Assembly: GCF_026745355.1 (NCBI RefSeq)
Contig: NC_079208.1
Span: 51,147,816-51,211,815, forward strand
Source: Beta vulgaris subsp. vulgaris
Taxonomy: Eukaryota > Streptophyta > Magnoliopsida > Caryophyllales > Amaranthaceae
Reading direction: 5' to 3'
Length of the DNA: 64,000 bases
A model generated the notes under the pieces. It was not told where the DNA came from, made no database searches, and worked only from the letters and a program-made list of their open reading frames with translations. A program made the position numbers and the translations under genes. Shown piece after piece: positions 48,045 to 60,040 of this stretch. Positions within the stretch are counted from its first letter, which is position 1. Every line of letters begins with the position of its first letter.

Positions 48045-49895
48045 GTGAAAGAGGAAAGGAACGAGGAATTCAAAAATGATGAGATTAAGGACATTCCTGT
48101 TCCTCAAGGAGGAGAAGATACTCCTGTTCCTCTAAATGGAGGAACTGAGTCCACCGAGGCTAACAGAGGAACAACTGAGCAGAGTTCCTCATCCACTCAA
48201 GGAACTCATGAGGAACAACATGTTCCTATAAGAGAGTTTCAACCAAAACCTTGGAGATTACAAAAGTCACATCCTGTGGAACTCATAATCAGCGACATAT
48301 CCAAAGGTACGCAAACTAGATCTCAGTTAAGGAACTTTTGTGCATTTCATGCGTTCCTATCAATGATGGAACCAAGAAATCATGAAGAAGCCTTAACTGA
48401 CTCTGATTGGATTATTGCAATGCAAGCTGAATTAAATGAGTTTGAAAGAAACAAGGTATGGCATCTAGTTCCTTCATCTAAACAACAAAAAGTAATTGGC
48501 TTAAAATGGGTGTTTAGAAACAAACTAGATGAATATGGAACCATTGTAAGAAACAAAGCTAGACTTGTAGTAAAAGGTTATAACCAACAAGAAGGAATTG
48601 ATTATGAAGAAACCTTTGCTCCTGTAGCTAGATTAGAAGCCATTAGAATCTTAATTGCATTTGCTGCTTACATGGGATTTAAATTATATCAAATGGATGT
48701 TAAGTGTGCATTTTTAAATGGCTATCTAAACGAAGATGTATATGTTGAACAACCCCCTGGTTTCGAAAATAACAATCTCCCAAATCATGTCTACAAGCTT
48801 GATAAAGCTCTTTATGGGTTAAAACAAGCACCTAGATCATGGTATGAGAGATTATCTAAGTTCCTTTTAGAAAATAACTTTAAAAGAGGAAAGGTTGATA
48901 AAACCTTGTTCCTAAAATCTAAAGGAACTGATATTTTGCTTGTTCAAATATATGTTGATGACATCATATTCGGAGCTACTAATGAAACATTGTGCAAAGA
49001 ATTCTCAAATCTCATGAGCAATGAATTTGAAATGAGTATGATGGGAGAGTTAAATTTCTTTCTTGGACTACAAATCAAACAAACTGAAAAAGGTATAATT
49101 GTTCACCAACAAAAATACATAAAGGAACTATTAAAGAAATATGGCCTCGAAAATTCAAAGATAAATCACACTCCTATGGGAACTTCAACTAGATTAGATG
49201 AAGACTCCATAGGAACAAGTGTTGATCAAACAAAATTTAGAGGAATGATTGGTTCACTTTTGTATCTAACTGCTAGTCGTCCAGACATAGCTTTCAGTGT
49301 TGGTTTGTGTGCTAGATTTCAAGCAAATCCAAAGGAGTCTCACCTCACTGCTGTGAAGAGAATTCTTAGATACCTTAAAGGAACAGATGATCTTGGACTC
49401 TACTATCCAAGAAGTGATACATTCGAACTAAAAGGATATGCAGATGCAGATTATGCTGGAGATCTTGTTAATAGGAAAAGCACCTCAGGTATGGCACAAT
49501 TCCTTGGTCATAGTTTAGTTTCTTGGAGTACCAAGAAACAAAACACAGTTGCTTTATCCACTGCTGAAGCAGAATATGTAGCTGCTGCTGCATGTTGCTC
49601 TCAAATGCTTTGGATAAAACAACAACTTAGTGACTATGGAATAAACTTTGAATGTGTTCCTATTTATTGTGACAATACAAGTGCTATAAGTATATCTAAA
49701 GATCCAGTGCATCATTCTAGAGTAAAGCATATACATATTAGACATCACTTTTTAAGAGAAAATGTCGAAAAAGGTTTGATCAAACTTGAGTTTTGTCAAA
49801 CTGATTATCAGATTGCTGATATCCTAACTAAGCCTTTGCAAAGAGATAGATATGAGAAATTAAGGCTTGAGTTAGGCTTAATAAAAATTAAGTGA
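48045..49895 (+). CDS. Copia reverse transcriptase and RNase H, 616 codons open
   Basis: This is the longest intact frame of the element. After a Pro/Thr/Ser-rich linker come the RT motifs ([74 protein letters not shown] near 48950-48973) and RNase H (YADADYAGD near 49437, [36 protein letters not shown]), ending at 49895. All expected catalytic aspartates of RT (D in QMDV, DD in YVDD) are present. It is normally translated as part of a gag-pol polyprotein, so the methionine at 48045 is only the first in frame. Upstream breaks mean it lacks a proper start. Confidence 0.93.
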   Translation: MKEERNEEFKNDEIKDIPVPQGGEDTPVPLNGGTESTEANRGTTEQSSSSTQGTHEEQHVPIREFQPKPWRLQKSHPVELIISDISKGTQTRSQLRNFCAFHAFLSMMEPRNHEEALTDSDWIIAMQAELNEFERNKVWHLVPSSKQQKVIGLKWVFRNKLDEYGTIVRNKARLVVKGYNQQEGIDYEETFAPVARLEAIRILIAFAAYMGFKLYQMDVKCAFLNGYLNEDVYVEQPPGFENNNLPNHVYKLDKALYGLKQAPRSWYERLSKFLLENNFKRGKVDKTLFLKSKGTDILLVQIYVDDIIFGATNETLCKEFSNLMSNEFEMSMMGELNFFLGLQIKQTEKGIIVHQQKYIKELLKKYGLENSKINHTPMGTSTRLDEDSIGTSVDQTKFRGMIGSLLYLTASRPDIAFSVGLCARFQANPKESHLTAVKRILRYLKGTDDLGLYYPRSDTFELKGYADADYAGDLVNRKSTSGMAQFLGHSLVSWSTKKQNTVALSTAEAEYVAAAACCSQMLWIKQQLSDYGINFECVPIYCDNTSAISISKDPVHHSRVKHIHIRHHFLRENVEKGLIKLEFCQTDYQIADILTKPLQRDRYEKLRLELGLIKIK

Positions 49896-50452
49896 TTGTT
49901 CCTATGTCAATTCCCCCATGTTTGAATCAATTTGAGTGACTTTGTGTGCTAAAAATAATTGTGTTTAATTGCCTAAGACCATTGCAAATTGGAATGTTGA
50001 AAACATAACCATGAAGTCAAAGAAACTAAACAACTCACAAATGTCACATAATACTCCCCTTACTGTTCCTAAGGTCAAGAAACATGCATAGTATGAAGGA
50101 TATTGAATGTAGCATTAGTTGTTCCTATAGCACAAGTTCCTTAGCATTTATTTTCTTTCAAAAATTAAAATTCATAAAAATCCGAAAAATCCGATAAAAT
50201 CCCAAAAATTAAGGGGAACCAGTTTAATTAAATCTTGGTTCTTTTTATCTTTTCGTTTTCTTTCTTTTATTTTATTTTTATTTTCTTTTGCTTTATTTCT
50301 TTCCCGCGTGTCATAATTACTATTACATGCAAAACTTCCTTCTTCAATTCATCTAAGAAACCGTGTTCCTCTCAAACGCTTCATCTTCACCAAATCCGAA
50401 ACCTCATCACACCCTTTGATACTCCATAAAAACCTCCAAACCTTCATAAATC
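49896..50452. other. Copia spacer after pol
   Basis: Non-coding, T-rich, with several GTTCC/GGAAC words. A CT-rich stretch precedes the ATG at 50453 and might act as a leader for the 3' ORF. Confidence 0.5.
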
Positions 50453-51350
50453 ATGGCAAAAACTTCAAGAAACTCACCTTTTCCAACACCAAAAACAACC
50501 GACACTTCAAAAATGGAAATTTCTTCATCTCCAACTAAAACCCTTGAAACCGACATAATTCAAGAAAACCCCATAGAGGAACAGCAATTAGAATCTCCTA
50601 GAAGGAGCATGAGAAGAAGAAAATTGATTGGGGAAGATGATGAAGAAGAAACCCCGGAACAATCTCAGGGGGAAGAAGAAGAAACTGCACCTGTTCCTTC
50701 CAAAGGAACTGTTTCTTCGTCTTCCAAGAAAAGGGTCGAACGAAGTGAATCTAGGTATGTCTTGGGTTTTTGCGTCGATTTAGAATGGGAAATAAAATTG
50801 AATTTCTAGAATTAAATCCATTCTAAAGGAACAAGGCATGGAATTCTTGTTTGAATTCGCCTTTAATAATGCTCTTGTTCCTCTAGCTATGGACGAGTTT
50901 TGTGCAAATTTTGTTAATACTAATGGAACTTGCACAACTGAAGTTAGAGGCAAGAAAATAAGGTTTAATCAAGCAACTTTAAGCAAAGTATGGGAAGTTC
51001 CTTGCAAAGGAACTGATTTGTATTTTAAAAGGAAAGGAACTGTTTCCTTTCCGAATTTTCCTCAAGACAAAATCTTAGAATATTTTGGAGGAACAGCTGG
51101 CCAAAACAAAATTAACCATAACCTACTCTCTCCCCTTCACAAAGTACTGTTTAACTTGGTTTGGAGAGCACTCATTCCTCGAACTGAAAAGAGGAATGAA
51201 GTGGGTCTCTTGGATATGTGTTACATGTTTTGCTTAGACCACCACATACAAATCAATTTCCCTTCCCTCTTCATTCAACATTTAACTACTGTATTGAAAA
51301 CATTGTGTATTGGGTACGGTGCCTATAACTTCTTTACTTCATCACTTTGA
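50453..51350 (+). pseudogene. Copia extra 3' ORF (putative plant transposon protein-like)
   Basis: The first segment (50453-50809, MAKTSRNSPFPTPKTTDTSK) is Ser/Thr/Pro-rich with an acidic, Arg-rich stretch. After a break at about 50760-50810, with a candidate GTATG donor at 50756, the second segment (50838-51350) has a folded-looking domain (VWEVPCKGTDLYFKR, LVWRALIPRTEKRNEVGLLD). It resembles the 'putative plant transposon protein' domain found in extra ORFs of LTR elements; this is from memory of the family's look and is not a search result. In Sireviruses this position holds env-like genes, but I see no clear signal peptide or membrane anchor. Role unknown. Confidence 0.6.
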
Positions 51351-52316
51351 AGTAAGACTTACGGTTGGACCACCATAGGATCAAACAAGGGAACATCTTG
51401 AATGAGAAGACCCTAAATGGACTTGGCTTGTCTGTCCAAGAAGGTGTTCTCATTCAAGGAAAATGGTTCCAGTTCCTCAGGAAAAAGAAAAACTGCCTCC
51501 AACTAGATTTAGAAGAGGAAATGATGTAATTTGGATAACCTGTCCTGTTCCTAACCGGAGGAACAAACCTAAGAGGCGCAAACACATTGCCACTAAGCCT
51601 AAACCCTCTGTTCCTTTGAGAGTGAGAAAGAGCACTCGTCGAAAAATTGCTCCTGTTCCTGTTCCTTCCAATGAGGACTCTCCTTTAGTCCTTTCGGATA
51701 ATGAGGAACAGGTACCCTCACTCTCAAGGAACCACTACCTCCACCATCTCCCAAACTCTCTGTTCCTTCACAAAAATACCCTCCATTTCACCTTCGTCCT
51801 TCTCTGTTCCTTCAAGTTTTGAGCAGTTGAAGGATGAAATAAAAGGACCAAATCCTTTTGCTTCCACCTCCACAACTCTTCCACCCACACCACCATTTCT
51901 TCCTCCCATTTATCACCCTTCACCTTCTGTTTCCATTCCTGGAACAGATGAGCCTTCCACTCAAACCTCCCAGTTCCTTCACAACATCCCCCATCTGCCT
52001 CTAGTTCCAAGGGTAAGGAACAGGAAAATCCGGATGACACTAACTGGGTTAATGAAGTCTGCCTTCCTGCACAACATATGATAAAATTTTACAATCATCT
52101 TCATTGGACTTTGGATGCCAAAACTGATACTATGATAAGTCTTATGAAGAAATTGAGTGATACCGTGGTTGCGCAGCAAAAGAAGATGGACCTATGGCTC
52201 GTACTTGGAGGAGCTGAAGGAACAGGTTGAATTAAATCATGGGGTGGTGATGAAAAAATTAGAGGATGTGGTTGAAGAAGAAGTTGTAGAGGAACACCAT
52301 TCCCCTTCCCTTTCTT
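51351..52316 (+). pseudogene. Copia 3' ORF continuation, proline-rich
   Basis: Frames at 51463-51822 and 51701-52081 are rich in Pro, Val and Lys/Arg and are saturated with GTTCC/GGAAC. Composition suggests a disordered tail of the preceding protein, with frame changes. The final part near 52100-52316 encodes a heptad-like acidic stretch that ends shortly before a T-rich 3' region. Low certainty on limits. Confidence 0.4.
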
Positions 52317-52871
52317 AGTTTCTTTTTGTTGTTTTGTTGTTCCTGTTTCTTTCATCAAGGAACACAACTTTTGTTTCTTCCTTTTTCTTTTCTTTCTTTG
52401 TTTTGTTATGGAACAAGTGCTATATAATCAATGACTTTTGCTATATTGTCTATGTTTCTAAATGCTTTGCATAATTTCTTCCTTGGAATGGCTAGTATTA
52501 TGTGATTGATGTTTGAGCAAGTTTACTCTTTGATTTTCTAACTTAACCACTAATGGTGCTTGCATATTGGTCTTAAGGTGTTAAATCAATTCATCAATTC
52601 ATGCAGAGTCTATTCTTTTTGAGGATGACAAAGGGGGAAAAGGATTTAAGGAACAAACTGTACATAAACTTAAAAAAATAAAAGTTGAAAAAAAAAATTA
52701 AAAAAATGGATAAGGTAAATGAAAAATCAAAAATAGGTTAAGGTAAATGAAAAATCAAAACTTCAGTTACTCATAATTGTGTTTTATTTTTCATTTTCTT
52801 CTTTATGTTTTTATTTTCATTCACTTATATTATTTGTTATTTTCCTTAGTTTGTACCTTTGTTGTCATCAT
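52317..52871. other. Copia 3' untranslated region
   Basis: T- and A-rich; it has a short duplication 'aggtaaatgaaaaatcaaaa' near 52713 and 52741. No gene. Confidence 0.6.
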
Positions 52872-52886
52872 CAAAAAGGGGGAAAT
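52872..52886 (+). other. Copia polypurine tract
   Basis: CAAAAAGGGGGAAAT directly before the 3' LTR, the primer for plus-strand synthesis. Confidence 0.9.
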
Positions 52887-54245
52887 TGTTGAACCCTAGT
52901 TTTGATAATGACAAAGAAACAAAGGAACAAACTAAGTAGTGAACTAATGAATTATTTAAGTGTATGGTGTCTAAGGTATCAATGCAAGGAACTGGGAGAA
53001 TACAAAGTCAATGAAGAAGTCAAGAGAGGATTTCAAAGGCTAAGTAAAGAAGTTTCTATGTTGATACTGGAGCAAGCATTGGATCAAGAATAATAGAAGC
53101 TAGGCGTTTTATTTTCTAGTTCCAATGTAAAGGAACAAAGAAAGAATGGTAAGGAACTGTGGCAGAATATTTGAGAATGAAGCGTTTGTTCCTTGGTAAG
53201 GAACAAACTCAGTGGCACTTATAAATATGTTAAAGGAACTGAACTAATATAAGGAACTAGACTTAGGCGTGTAACGGTTAAAAGATAATGGAGTAAGTCA
53301 TGCCTAGATTATAGGAAATTAGTTATTTCTAATTTCAAATGATAAAATCAGTTTTAAAAAGAAAATCTGTTTTGGAAAAGATTTTATTTTTCGGAAAATA
53401 AGAAAATAAATATCCGGTTGTTAGAAAGATTTTATTTCAAAGATATTATTTTCTTAAAGTTAGAAATTCAGATTTAAAGATAAAAAGAGTTTATAAAAAC
53501 TGATTTTCGGATAATGTTGAAGGAACTCCTATTATTTAGGAGTAATGGCTGCATTTTATCCACGTTCATTTATAGTTCATGGGATCATGGGACATGATGT
53601 AAAACGTGTTCCTTAGGGGAAGGAACATCATGGGTAAATGGATTAAAACGTGTACTCAACATTAATCCCACGTTCTTCATGATTAACACTATAAATATAG
53701 AAGTCTAGATAAGTTCCAAATTGTGTCTGACTAAGTAATTAAGTGAGTTTAACTTATTAAGTGTCAGTGCCTTCATTCTCTCATAATAGCCATTTGTTCT
53801 TTGCCTTCTTACTCTAATTCCACTAAGCTTATTTCGATCAATTGTATTTTGGTTTTTGGGGTAAGGGAACTTTGAGTGAAGTTCTGTAAGAGAAAGGCTT
53901 TGAGTGAAGCTTGTATGTGTGAGAAAACTTCGAGTGAAGTTGAGAGGAACTGCTGTTAAGGGAACAGTGGTTCAGGAACTTGAGTTTAGGAACTCAAGGT
54001 AGGGCTCGAGTTAGAATTAGGTTGTAACAGAGTTGTTTGGCCTAATTAGTGAAAGTGTTGAGTTTAAAATCCCTAGTGGTCGAGGTTGTTTCTTCTTGTT
54101 GGGCCCAAGAAGTTTTTCCTCGTAAAAATCCCTTGTGTTCCTTTAGCTTGTTTATTCGTTTAAGTTTTAATTTCCGCAAAAAGTTACGTTTATTTCTACA
54201 CCTACAATTCACCCCCCCTCTTGTAGTGTTCCTAGGGAAATAACA
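52887..54245 (+). repeat. Copia 3' LTR
   Basis: 1359 bp, nearly identical to 43404-44767. Differences are mostly one- or two-base gains and losses (for example cacttagtaaat / cacttataaat). Confidence 0.96.
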
Positions 54246-54250
54246 GCTCC

Positions 54251-57200
54251 AGAAAGAAATACGATAGTCAACGAGGAGGTGGACAAGCTACTCAAAGCTG
54301 GCAAAATCCGAGAAGTCAAATATCCCGACTGGCTAGCTAACGTGGTAGTTGTTGGAAAGAAAAATGGCAAATGGCGGTGTGCATCGATTTTACAGATCTC
54401 AATAAGGCATGCCCCAAAGATCCATTCCCGCTGCCACATATTGATGCATTGGTGGACGCTACAGCTGGCCATGAAAGGCTAACGTTCCTAGATGCATACT
54501 CAGGCTACAATCAGATACTAATGGATCCTGCAGACCAAGAAAAGACCGCCTTCATGACTGAAAGAGGCATCTATTGCTACAAAGGTAATGCCCTTTGGGC
54601 TAAAAAATGCGGGTGCCACCTACCAGCGGCTAGTCAACAAGATGTTCGAGAAGCAGCTGGGGGACACGATGGAAGTCTATATAGATGACATGCTGGTCAA
54701 AACAAAGAAAGAGAGGATCATGTGGACCACCTGCAGGAAACCTTTGAAGTCTTAAAGAAGTATGGGATGAAACTCAATCCTAGCAAGTGCTCCTTCGGTG
54801 TCCCAGCAGGCAAGTTCTTGGGCTACATAGTCACCCAGCGAGGAATAGAAGCCAATCCCAGCCAAGTGCAAGCACTAATCAATATTCAGTCACCACAGAA
54901 CCTGAAAGAGGTCCAGAAGCTAACAGGAAGGGTAGCTGCGTTGAACAGATTCATATCCAGATCATCCGACAAGTGCCACCTATTTTACAACGTGCTAAAA
55001 AAGAATAAAGGATTCAACTGGACAGATGAGCATGAAGCTGCATTGCAGGATCTGAAGGCCTATCTGGCTCAACCTCCCCTATTTCAAAGCCATCCACAGG
55101 AGAGACTCTCCAGCTGTATCTAGCTGTTAGCAGCAAAGCGGTAAGTGCGGTACTAGCCAGGGAAGCTGAAAATCAACAACTCCCAGTTTATTACGTTAGC
55201 AAATCCTTGTTGGATGCTGAAACCAGGTACACATCACTTGAAAAGTTAGTGTTAGCTTTATATATGGCATCTCGTAAGTTGAGGCATTATTTTGAGTCTC
55301 ACCCCATTCATGTTATGACTAATTACCCCATCAAAGCAGTATTACGAAAACCTGAGCATTCAGGGAGAATGGCCAAATGGGCCATATCCCTGAGTGCACA
55401 TGACATTAGGTATCTACCCAGGACAGCTATAAAATCGCAAGCCCTAGCTGACTTTGTGGCAGACTTTAGCCCTGACCTAGCAGCTACCGCTGAGGAAGAA
55501 GTGCGCCACATTAACAAAGTAGGTAAATCAGGCTCATGGCAGCTGTATGTGGATGGATCTTCAAACTTCAGAGGGGCTGGTCTAGGTATAGTGCTAAAGT
55601 CGCCACAAGGGGACATGATAGTACGCGCTATCTGCTGCGATTTTAAAGCTACCAACAATGAAGCTGAATATGAGGCCTTAATCGCAGGTATGATACTAGC
55701 ACATGATTTAAAAGCTAACAGTTTGCGTGTCTTCAGTGATTCGTTGCTAATAGTAAGCCAGGTAAATGGAGAGTACGCAGCTAAAGATTCTAAAATGGCC
55801 TCTTACCTGGAGCTAGCCAAAGACAAAGCCAAGTTATTCGAAGAGTTCAGCATAAAACAGATCCCAAGGGACCAGAAACCAAGGCCGACGCCCTAGCTAA
55901 CCTCGGATCAGCACTCAGAAAATGCGATTTCAAATCAATACCTATAGCCACCTAGCTGAGCCAGCTATCAGCAAAGAGGTAAACATTGTGCAATCAGATG
56001 ACAGCCAGGCAGGAAGCACTAGCTGGACCCAGCCAATCATCGATTTTCTGGAGAGGGGCATCTTGCCAGAGGACAAGCTGGAAGCTAGGAAGCTGCGAAT
56101 GAAAGCCACAAGATATCATGTTATTTCTGGCACTCTATTCAAAAGAGCTTGCGCCAGCTACGATCTATTACAAAGATGCTTGGAGAAAGACCAGTGGGAG
56201 CCCAACTCAAGGAGTTCCATGAAGGGAATGCGGGTCTCATGCAGCTGGAAGAAGCTTATCAAACAAAATCCTAGCATACGGGTATTATTGGCCAACCATG
56301 CGTGCTGATGCTAAGAAGTATGTGCAAAAATGCGAAAGCTGCCAGAAACACGCAGGCATGACACATCAGCCAGCTGAGATATTGCACCCCACCTTAACAC
56401 CCTGGCCTTTCATGAGGTGGGGCATGGACATTTGTGGGGAAATTACCTGTAGCTCCAGGGCAAAAAGTTTTGCTAGCACTCACGGACTACTTCTCCAAAT
56501 GGATCGAAGCTGGGGCATTCCAGCAGGTGAGAGATAAAGAAGTAATATCCTTTTTGCATACTAACATTATCTGCAGATTCGGGGTACCTAGCGAAATCAT
56601 TTGTGATAACGGATCACAATTCATAAGTGACAAGACAAGGCAATTCTGTCACGAATGGAACATCAGCTTGATAACTTCCACACCTAGATATCCGCAAGCT
56701 AACGGACAAGCTGAGTCCAGCAATAAAGTAATTATCAATGGCATTAAGAGGCGCCTAAAACTAAGAAGGGAAGATGGGTAGAAGAGCTACCTAAGGTGCT
56801 GTGGGCAAACAGAACAACACCAAGAGGCGCCACAGGAAGAACTCCTTTTTCACTTGTGTATGGATGCGAGGCGGTGCTACCTGCGGAAGTAGCTGTCCCT
56901 ACAGCTAGATATGGCGATTGATGACTCCTGAAGCCAACGACAAGGACTTAGCTACGACCTAGATTCCATCGAAGAGTTAAGAGATAGTGCATTAATACGA
57001 ATGGCTGCACAACAACAAATAGTGGCTCGTAGCTTCAACAAGAATGTCAAAGCTAAAGTATTCAAGGTAGGAGATTGGGTTCTAAGGAAAGTTTTTCAGA
57101 ATACCCAAGAGGTCAATGCAGGTAAATTAGGAATCAGCTGGGAAGGCCCCTATCTAATCGATCAAGTAGTTGGAAAGGGAGCTTATCGCTTAACTACTAA

Positions 57201-57350
57201 GATGGAAAAGCAGTACCTAGAAGCTGGAACGCTTCTCACCTTAAGCTTATCATTTCTGACCTGGGGCATCAACCAGGTTACCACCGGGCCAAAGACGCCA
57301 GAATCTTTAAAGGCAACCATTGCTTTGAAAGCATTGGTCCACCAGGTAAA
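54251..57350 (+). pseudogene. Gypsy B pol, continuation after the copia insertion
   Basis: Resumes in reverse transcriptase (DWLANVVVVGKKNGKWR, CIDFTDLNKACPKDPFPLPH, YIDDM near 54678-54692), then RNase H 1 (LYLAVSSKAVSAVLAREAEN), the second, archaeal-like RNase H of the Tat group (LYVDGSSNFRGAGLGIVL, near 55541; NNEAEYEAL), and integrase (KKYVQKCESCQKH; LTDYFSKWIEAG; CDNGSQF; PRYPQANGQAESSNK; C-terminal LGISWEGPY). Frames shift near 54375, 54590, 54700, 55090, 55890, 56230, 56440, 56770 and 57200. Most shifts are one-base compared with gypsy A, where many of the same places read on. Confidence 0.9.
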
Positions 57351-57828
57351 CAACAATTAATTTGTCTAACAGCTTAAGTATTTTATGCTGTAGCAGCAAG
57401 CCATCTAAAGTCCACTTCATACGCAGGTAAACGCAAGGGGTTGCAGCACCCAGGTGGGTAGCTGGAATTTCGAGATTCAGCTACAAGGTCGTAGCACCAG
57501 CATCAAGCAGCTAAGGGTTAGTTCACCCAAACTTAGCTGAATGGTCGTAGCACCAAGAAAACGGGCCCAACCTGAGTTGAACAACACTTACCCCAGGTAA
57601 ATAGGTTGTTCTAATATCTAAGATCAAAAAGCATGCATGTAACTTAAGTATTTATCAAAGTATCAATAGCTAAGATCAAAAGGCCAAAGCATAAGTTCAA
57701 ACGATTAAATTACTAAAAGGAAATATGTTCTTACAAAAACGCATTGCCCCCGTAGGCAATGGTAAAAGTATCCAAAGCTAATTAAAACTAAAATTTCCAG
57801 AAAGAAAGCTGATAAAGTACTAAAGAAA
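57351..57828. other. Spacer between the converging gypsy B genes
   Basis: Counterpart of 39283-39773, with the same GGTCGTAGC (= GCTACGACC) words. No coding. Confidence 0.6.
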
Positions 57829-59586
57829 CTAGGAAGCTACGCTGGCATCATCACCAACAGTTTCGTCTTTGCTAGCTGGAGCGGCACCCTCTGGCTGGTT
57901 AAGCAGTGGAGGAGATCCAGCTGTAGATTGTTCTGAGTCATCTGCCTTCCCACCAGTAGCTAGGGCCTCCAAGGCAGCCATCGAGTCCAGCTTGAGGAAC
58001 TGTCGATATAAAAGTTGATACCCTTGTCGTCCAGCTTCTTGAATTTTATCAGGTAGCCAGCTTCGCAGTTTCAATAATTTTTGCTTCAGCTGAACATCTA
58101 AAACTCTTCTCAGCATCTCTGACAACTGTGTTCAGGCGCGCATTTTCTTTCTCCGCTCAGCTATCTTTTCATCTTTTTCTTGCCTCTCTTTCTCCATTAA
58201 TTTTTGCTCAGCAGCTAACTTGCTCTCAGCATCCAGCCGAGACTGTTTCTCCCTCTCTAGCTTAGCTTGGTGGCTCAAATTGTCCTTTTGCAGACGAGCC
58301 ACCTTATCCTGAAGGGTAGCGACAGTCCGCAAGCTGTCCCTGGCAGCTATGCAGCTCTGGGAAAGCTGGCGAGGCAATGAAAATCATAAGTATAACGGCA
58401 GTATCATTTTCTTAATCTAAAGTAGGTCAAAAACGTTACTAACCTGCAGGGATAGCTGAAGCATGATTCAGGATGACCTCAGGGTCCTGTCCCTTTAACC
58501 TCTTTTGTGCAGCTGGGAATACGAGCTTGTCAGCTGCAGGCCAGATCCCACCTTCTAGACCTTCTTCAGCTAGAAAATCGCAGGAAAGCTCACGAGGACT
58601 TCATCCTAGGAGAATCCGTCGTGATGTCAATGGTGGTTGGGATGGTAGATGAGCGAAGGTGCTTGCGAGGAACCCTCTCAACTGAGTCTGCCCAGAAGAG
58701 GCTGCTGATCTCTTCCTATTCTTCAGCCTATCCATAGCATCTTCGTCGACAAATTCTAGACCTTGCTGGAGCTGCATGGATGAGGAAAACCTAGTTAGCC
58801 TAATATCCAAGAATGAGCAAAGTAAAACCTTCACCAAAAATCAAATTACCTGTCGACATTGAATTGGTGCGAGAAGAAGCCTTAGAATCCAGAGGTAAAA
58901 CTTCAGCAGGAGCGTGAAGGTGCGTTCCTCGATAGGAAAGTTAAGCAAGTCCTGTAGCCTCTCAGCTTGTTCAGGAATCTGGGAGATAATAGGGCCAAGA
59001 CCTGCAGAGAAACAAGGTAAGAACCTAGTTAATTCATTTTTAGAAACAAAGCACAAATTGGACAGTTAGGTACCTTTGTAGACCAACCCCCAACTAGAGG
59101 GCCCCCAGCTTCGCCCAGCGAATCTTTCACTACAAAGAAATACCTAGTCTTCCAAATAGAGTCTGATGCAATTGTACCTTCTATTAATGGGGGGAAGGGA
59201 GCCTTAGCCCTAAAAGTGATGAAACCCTTGCCCGATTTTCTAACGCTATAGGCAGTCAGTAGTTCGTTTAGAGAGAAAGGATTATGCCATGTCTTAGTTA
59301 GGGCTTCTAAGGTTAAACAGGTTTTCCAAAAAGCTGGCATCAGCTGGCCAGGAGAAAGGTGCAAGACTTCCATGAAAGATCTAGTGAGGGGGGAAAAGGT
59401 GTAGTTGTATCCTAGGTAAAAAGGGTGCTCGTAATAGCAAATGTAATCTTCAGGGCAAGTTTCGGGCCTGCATGTGGGAGTAGGGAGGATAATCTGAGCA
59501 TTTTCAGGGAAGCCCCCCAGAACTTTAAGCACCTCAAGATCTCTCTCAGTAACAGACGAAGCAACGTCATCTATGGCTCTACCCAT
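57829..59586 (-). pseudogene. Antisense spliced gene of gypsy B
   Basis: Minus strand. The first exon is open from the ATG at 59586 to a donor at 59074 and carries the whole N-terminal domain (CRPETCPEDYICYYEHPF, FSPLTRSFMEVLHLSPGQ, FRAKAPFPPLIEGTIASDS). This is the 'putative gypsy type transposon' look. Introns sit at the same places as in gypsy A. The last exon (about 58370-57829) has the coiled coil and the tail ending DDASVAS, with one break near 58135 and another near 58020. Preservation of the first exon here and of the last in gypsy A suggests an intact gene in active relatives. It may be a regulator or structural protein; no catalytic motif is evident. Confidence 0.75.
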
Positions 59587-59707
59587 TAGGAAAGAAGAAA
59601 AAATCTACAGAGTTCTTGAGGAAGAAAGAAAGAGAAAGAAGCTTTACCTGAGAAGGAGATGAAGTCGCTAGAAAATAAAGTGAAGTTCAGGAAAAGAGGA
59701 GGAGTCC

Positions 59708-59715
59708 TTTAAATA
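59708..59715 (-). promoter_or_regulatory. TATA-like box of the gypsy B antisense gene
   Basis: TATTTAAA on the minus strand, about 120 bases before the ATG, matching gypsy A. Confidence 0.5.
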
Positions 59716-60024
59716 CTGGTAGCTCAACGGTAGTTTGGGCTAACGGATAAAAATTTATTAATGCGTGAAAAATTATCTTTTAGCTGTTGATAAGTAATCA
59801 TTATCTGATGAATTTTTTCTCTTCCCAAGAAAATTATCTTTTAGCGGATTAAAGGAATTTATCTCCTAGAGTAAAAGTTTGTTATCTTCACACGTTTTAA
59901 TTCCTCAGATTAAGAGATAAAATTTTAAGAAATACAAGTTTGTTTAAATCTTAATTCTTTTGCTAACAGTTTGTTTTTGATTGGTAACTTGCGATTTTAA
60001 CTCAGCTACGCCTAGGTTGGCATC

Positions 60025-60040
60025 ACAAGTTAGGGGCAAT
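60025..60040 (+). other. Gypsy B polypurine tract
   Basis: ACAAGTTAGGGGCAAT adjoins the 3' LTR. Confidence 0.8.

Larger units (their letters stand above)
43404..54245 (+). mobile_element. Sirevirus-like Ty1/copia element inserted in gypsy B
   Basis: 10.84 kb with 1.36-kb LTRs, flanked by GCTCC (43399-43403, 54246-54250). Gypsy A near 63068 has the uninterrupted target with one GCTCC. Order is gag, protease, integrase, RT, RNase H (copia order), then about 3 kb of extra sequence with ORFs before the 3' LTR. Size, LTR length, the initiator-Met-type PBS and extra 3' ORFs fit the Sirevirus (SIRE/Maximus) lineage. The LTRs differ by about one substitution and eight or so small indels by eye, so this is the youngest insertion. 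GGAAC/GTTCC words are massively enriched throughout. Confidence 0.93.

Noticed and set aside
50453..51350. Calling the copia 3' ORF an envelope gene
   Set aside because: Position fits Sirevirus env-like ORFs, but no signal peptide or membrane anchor is visible.
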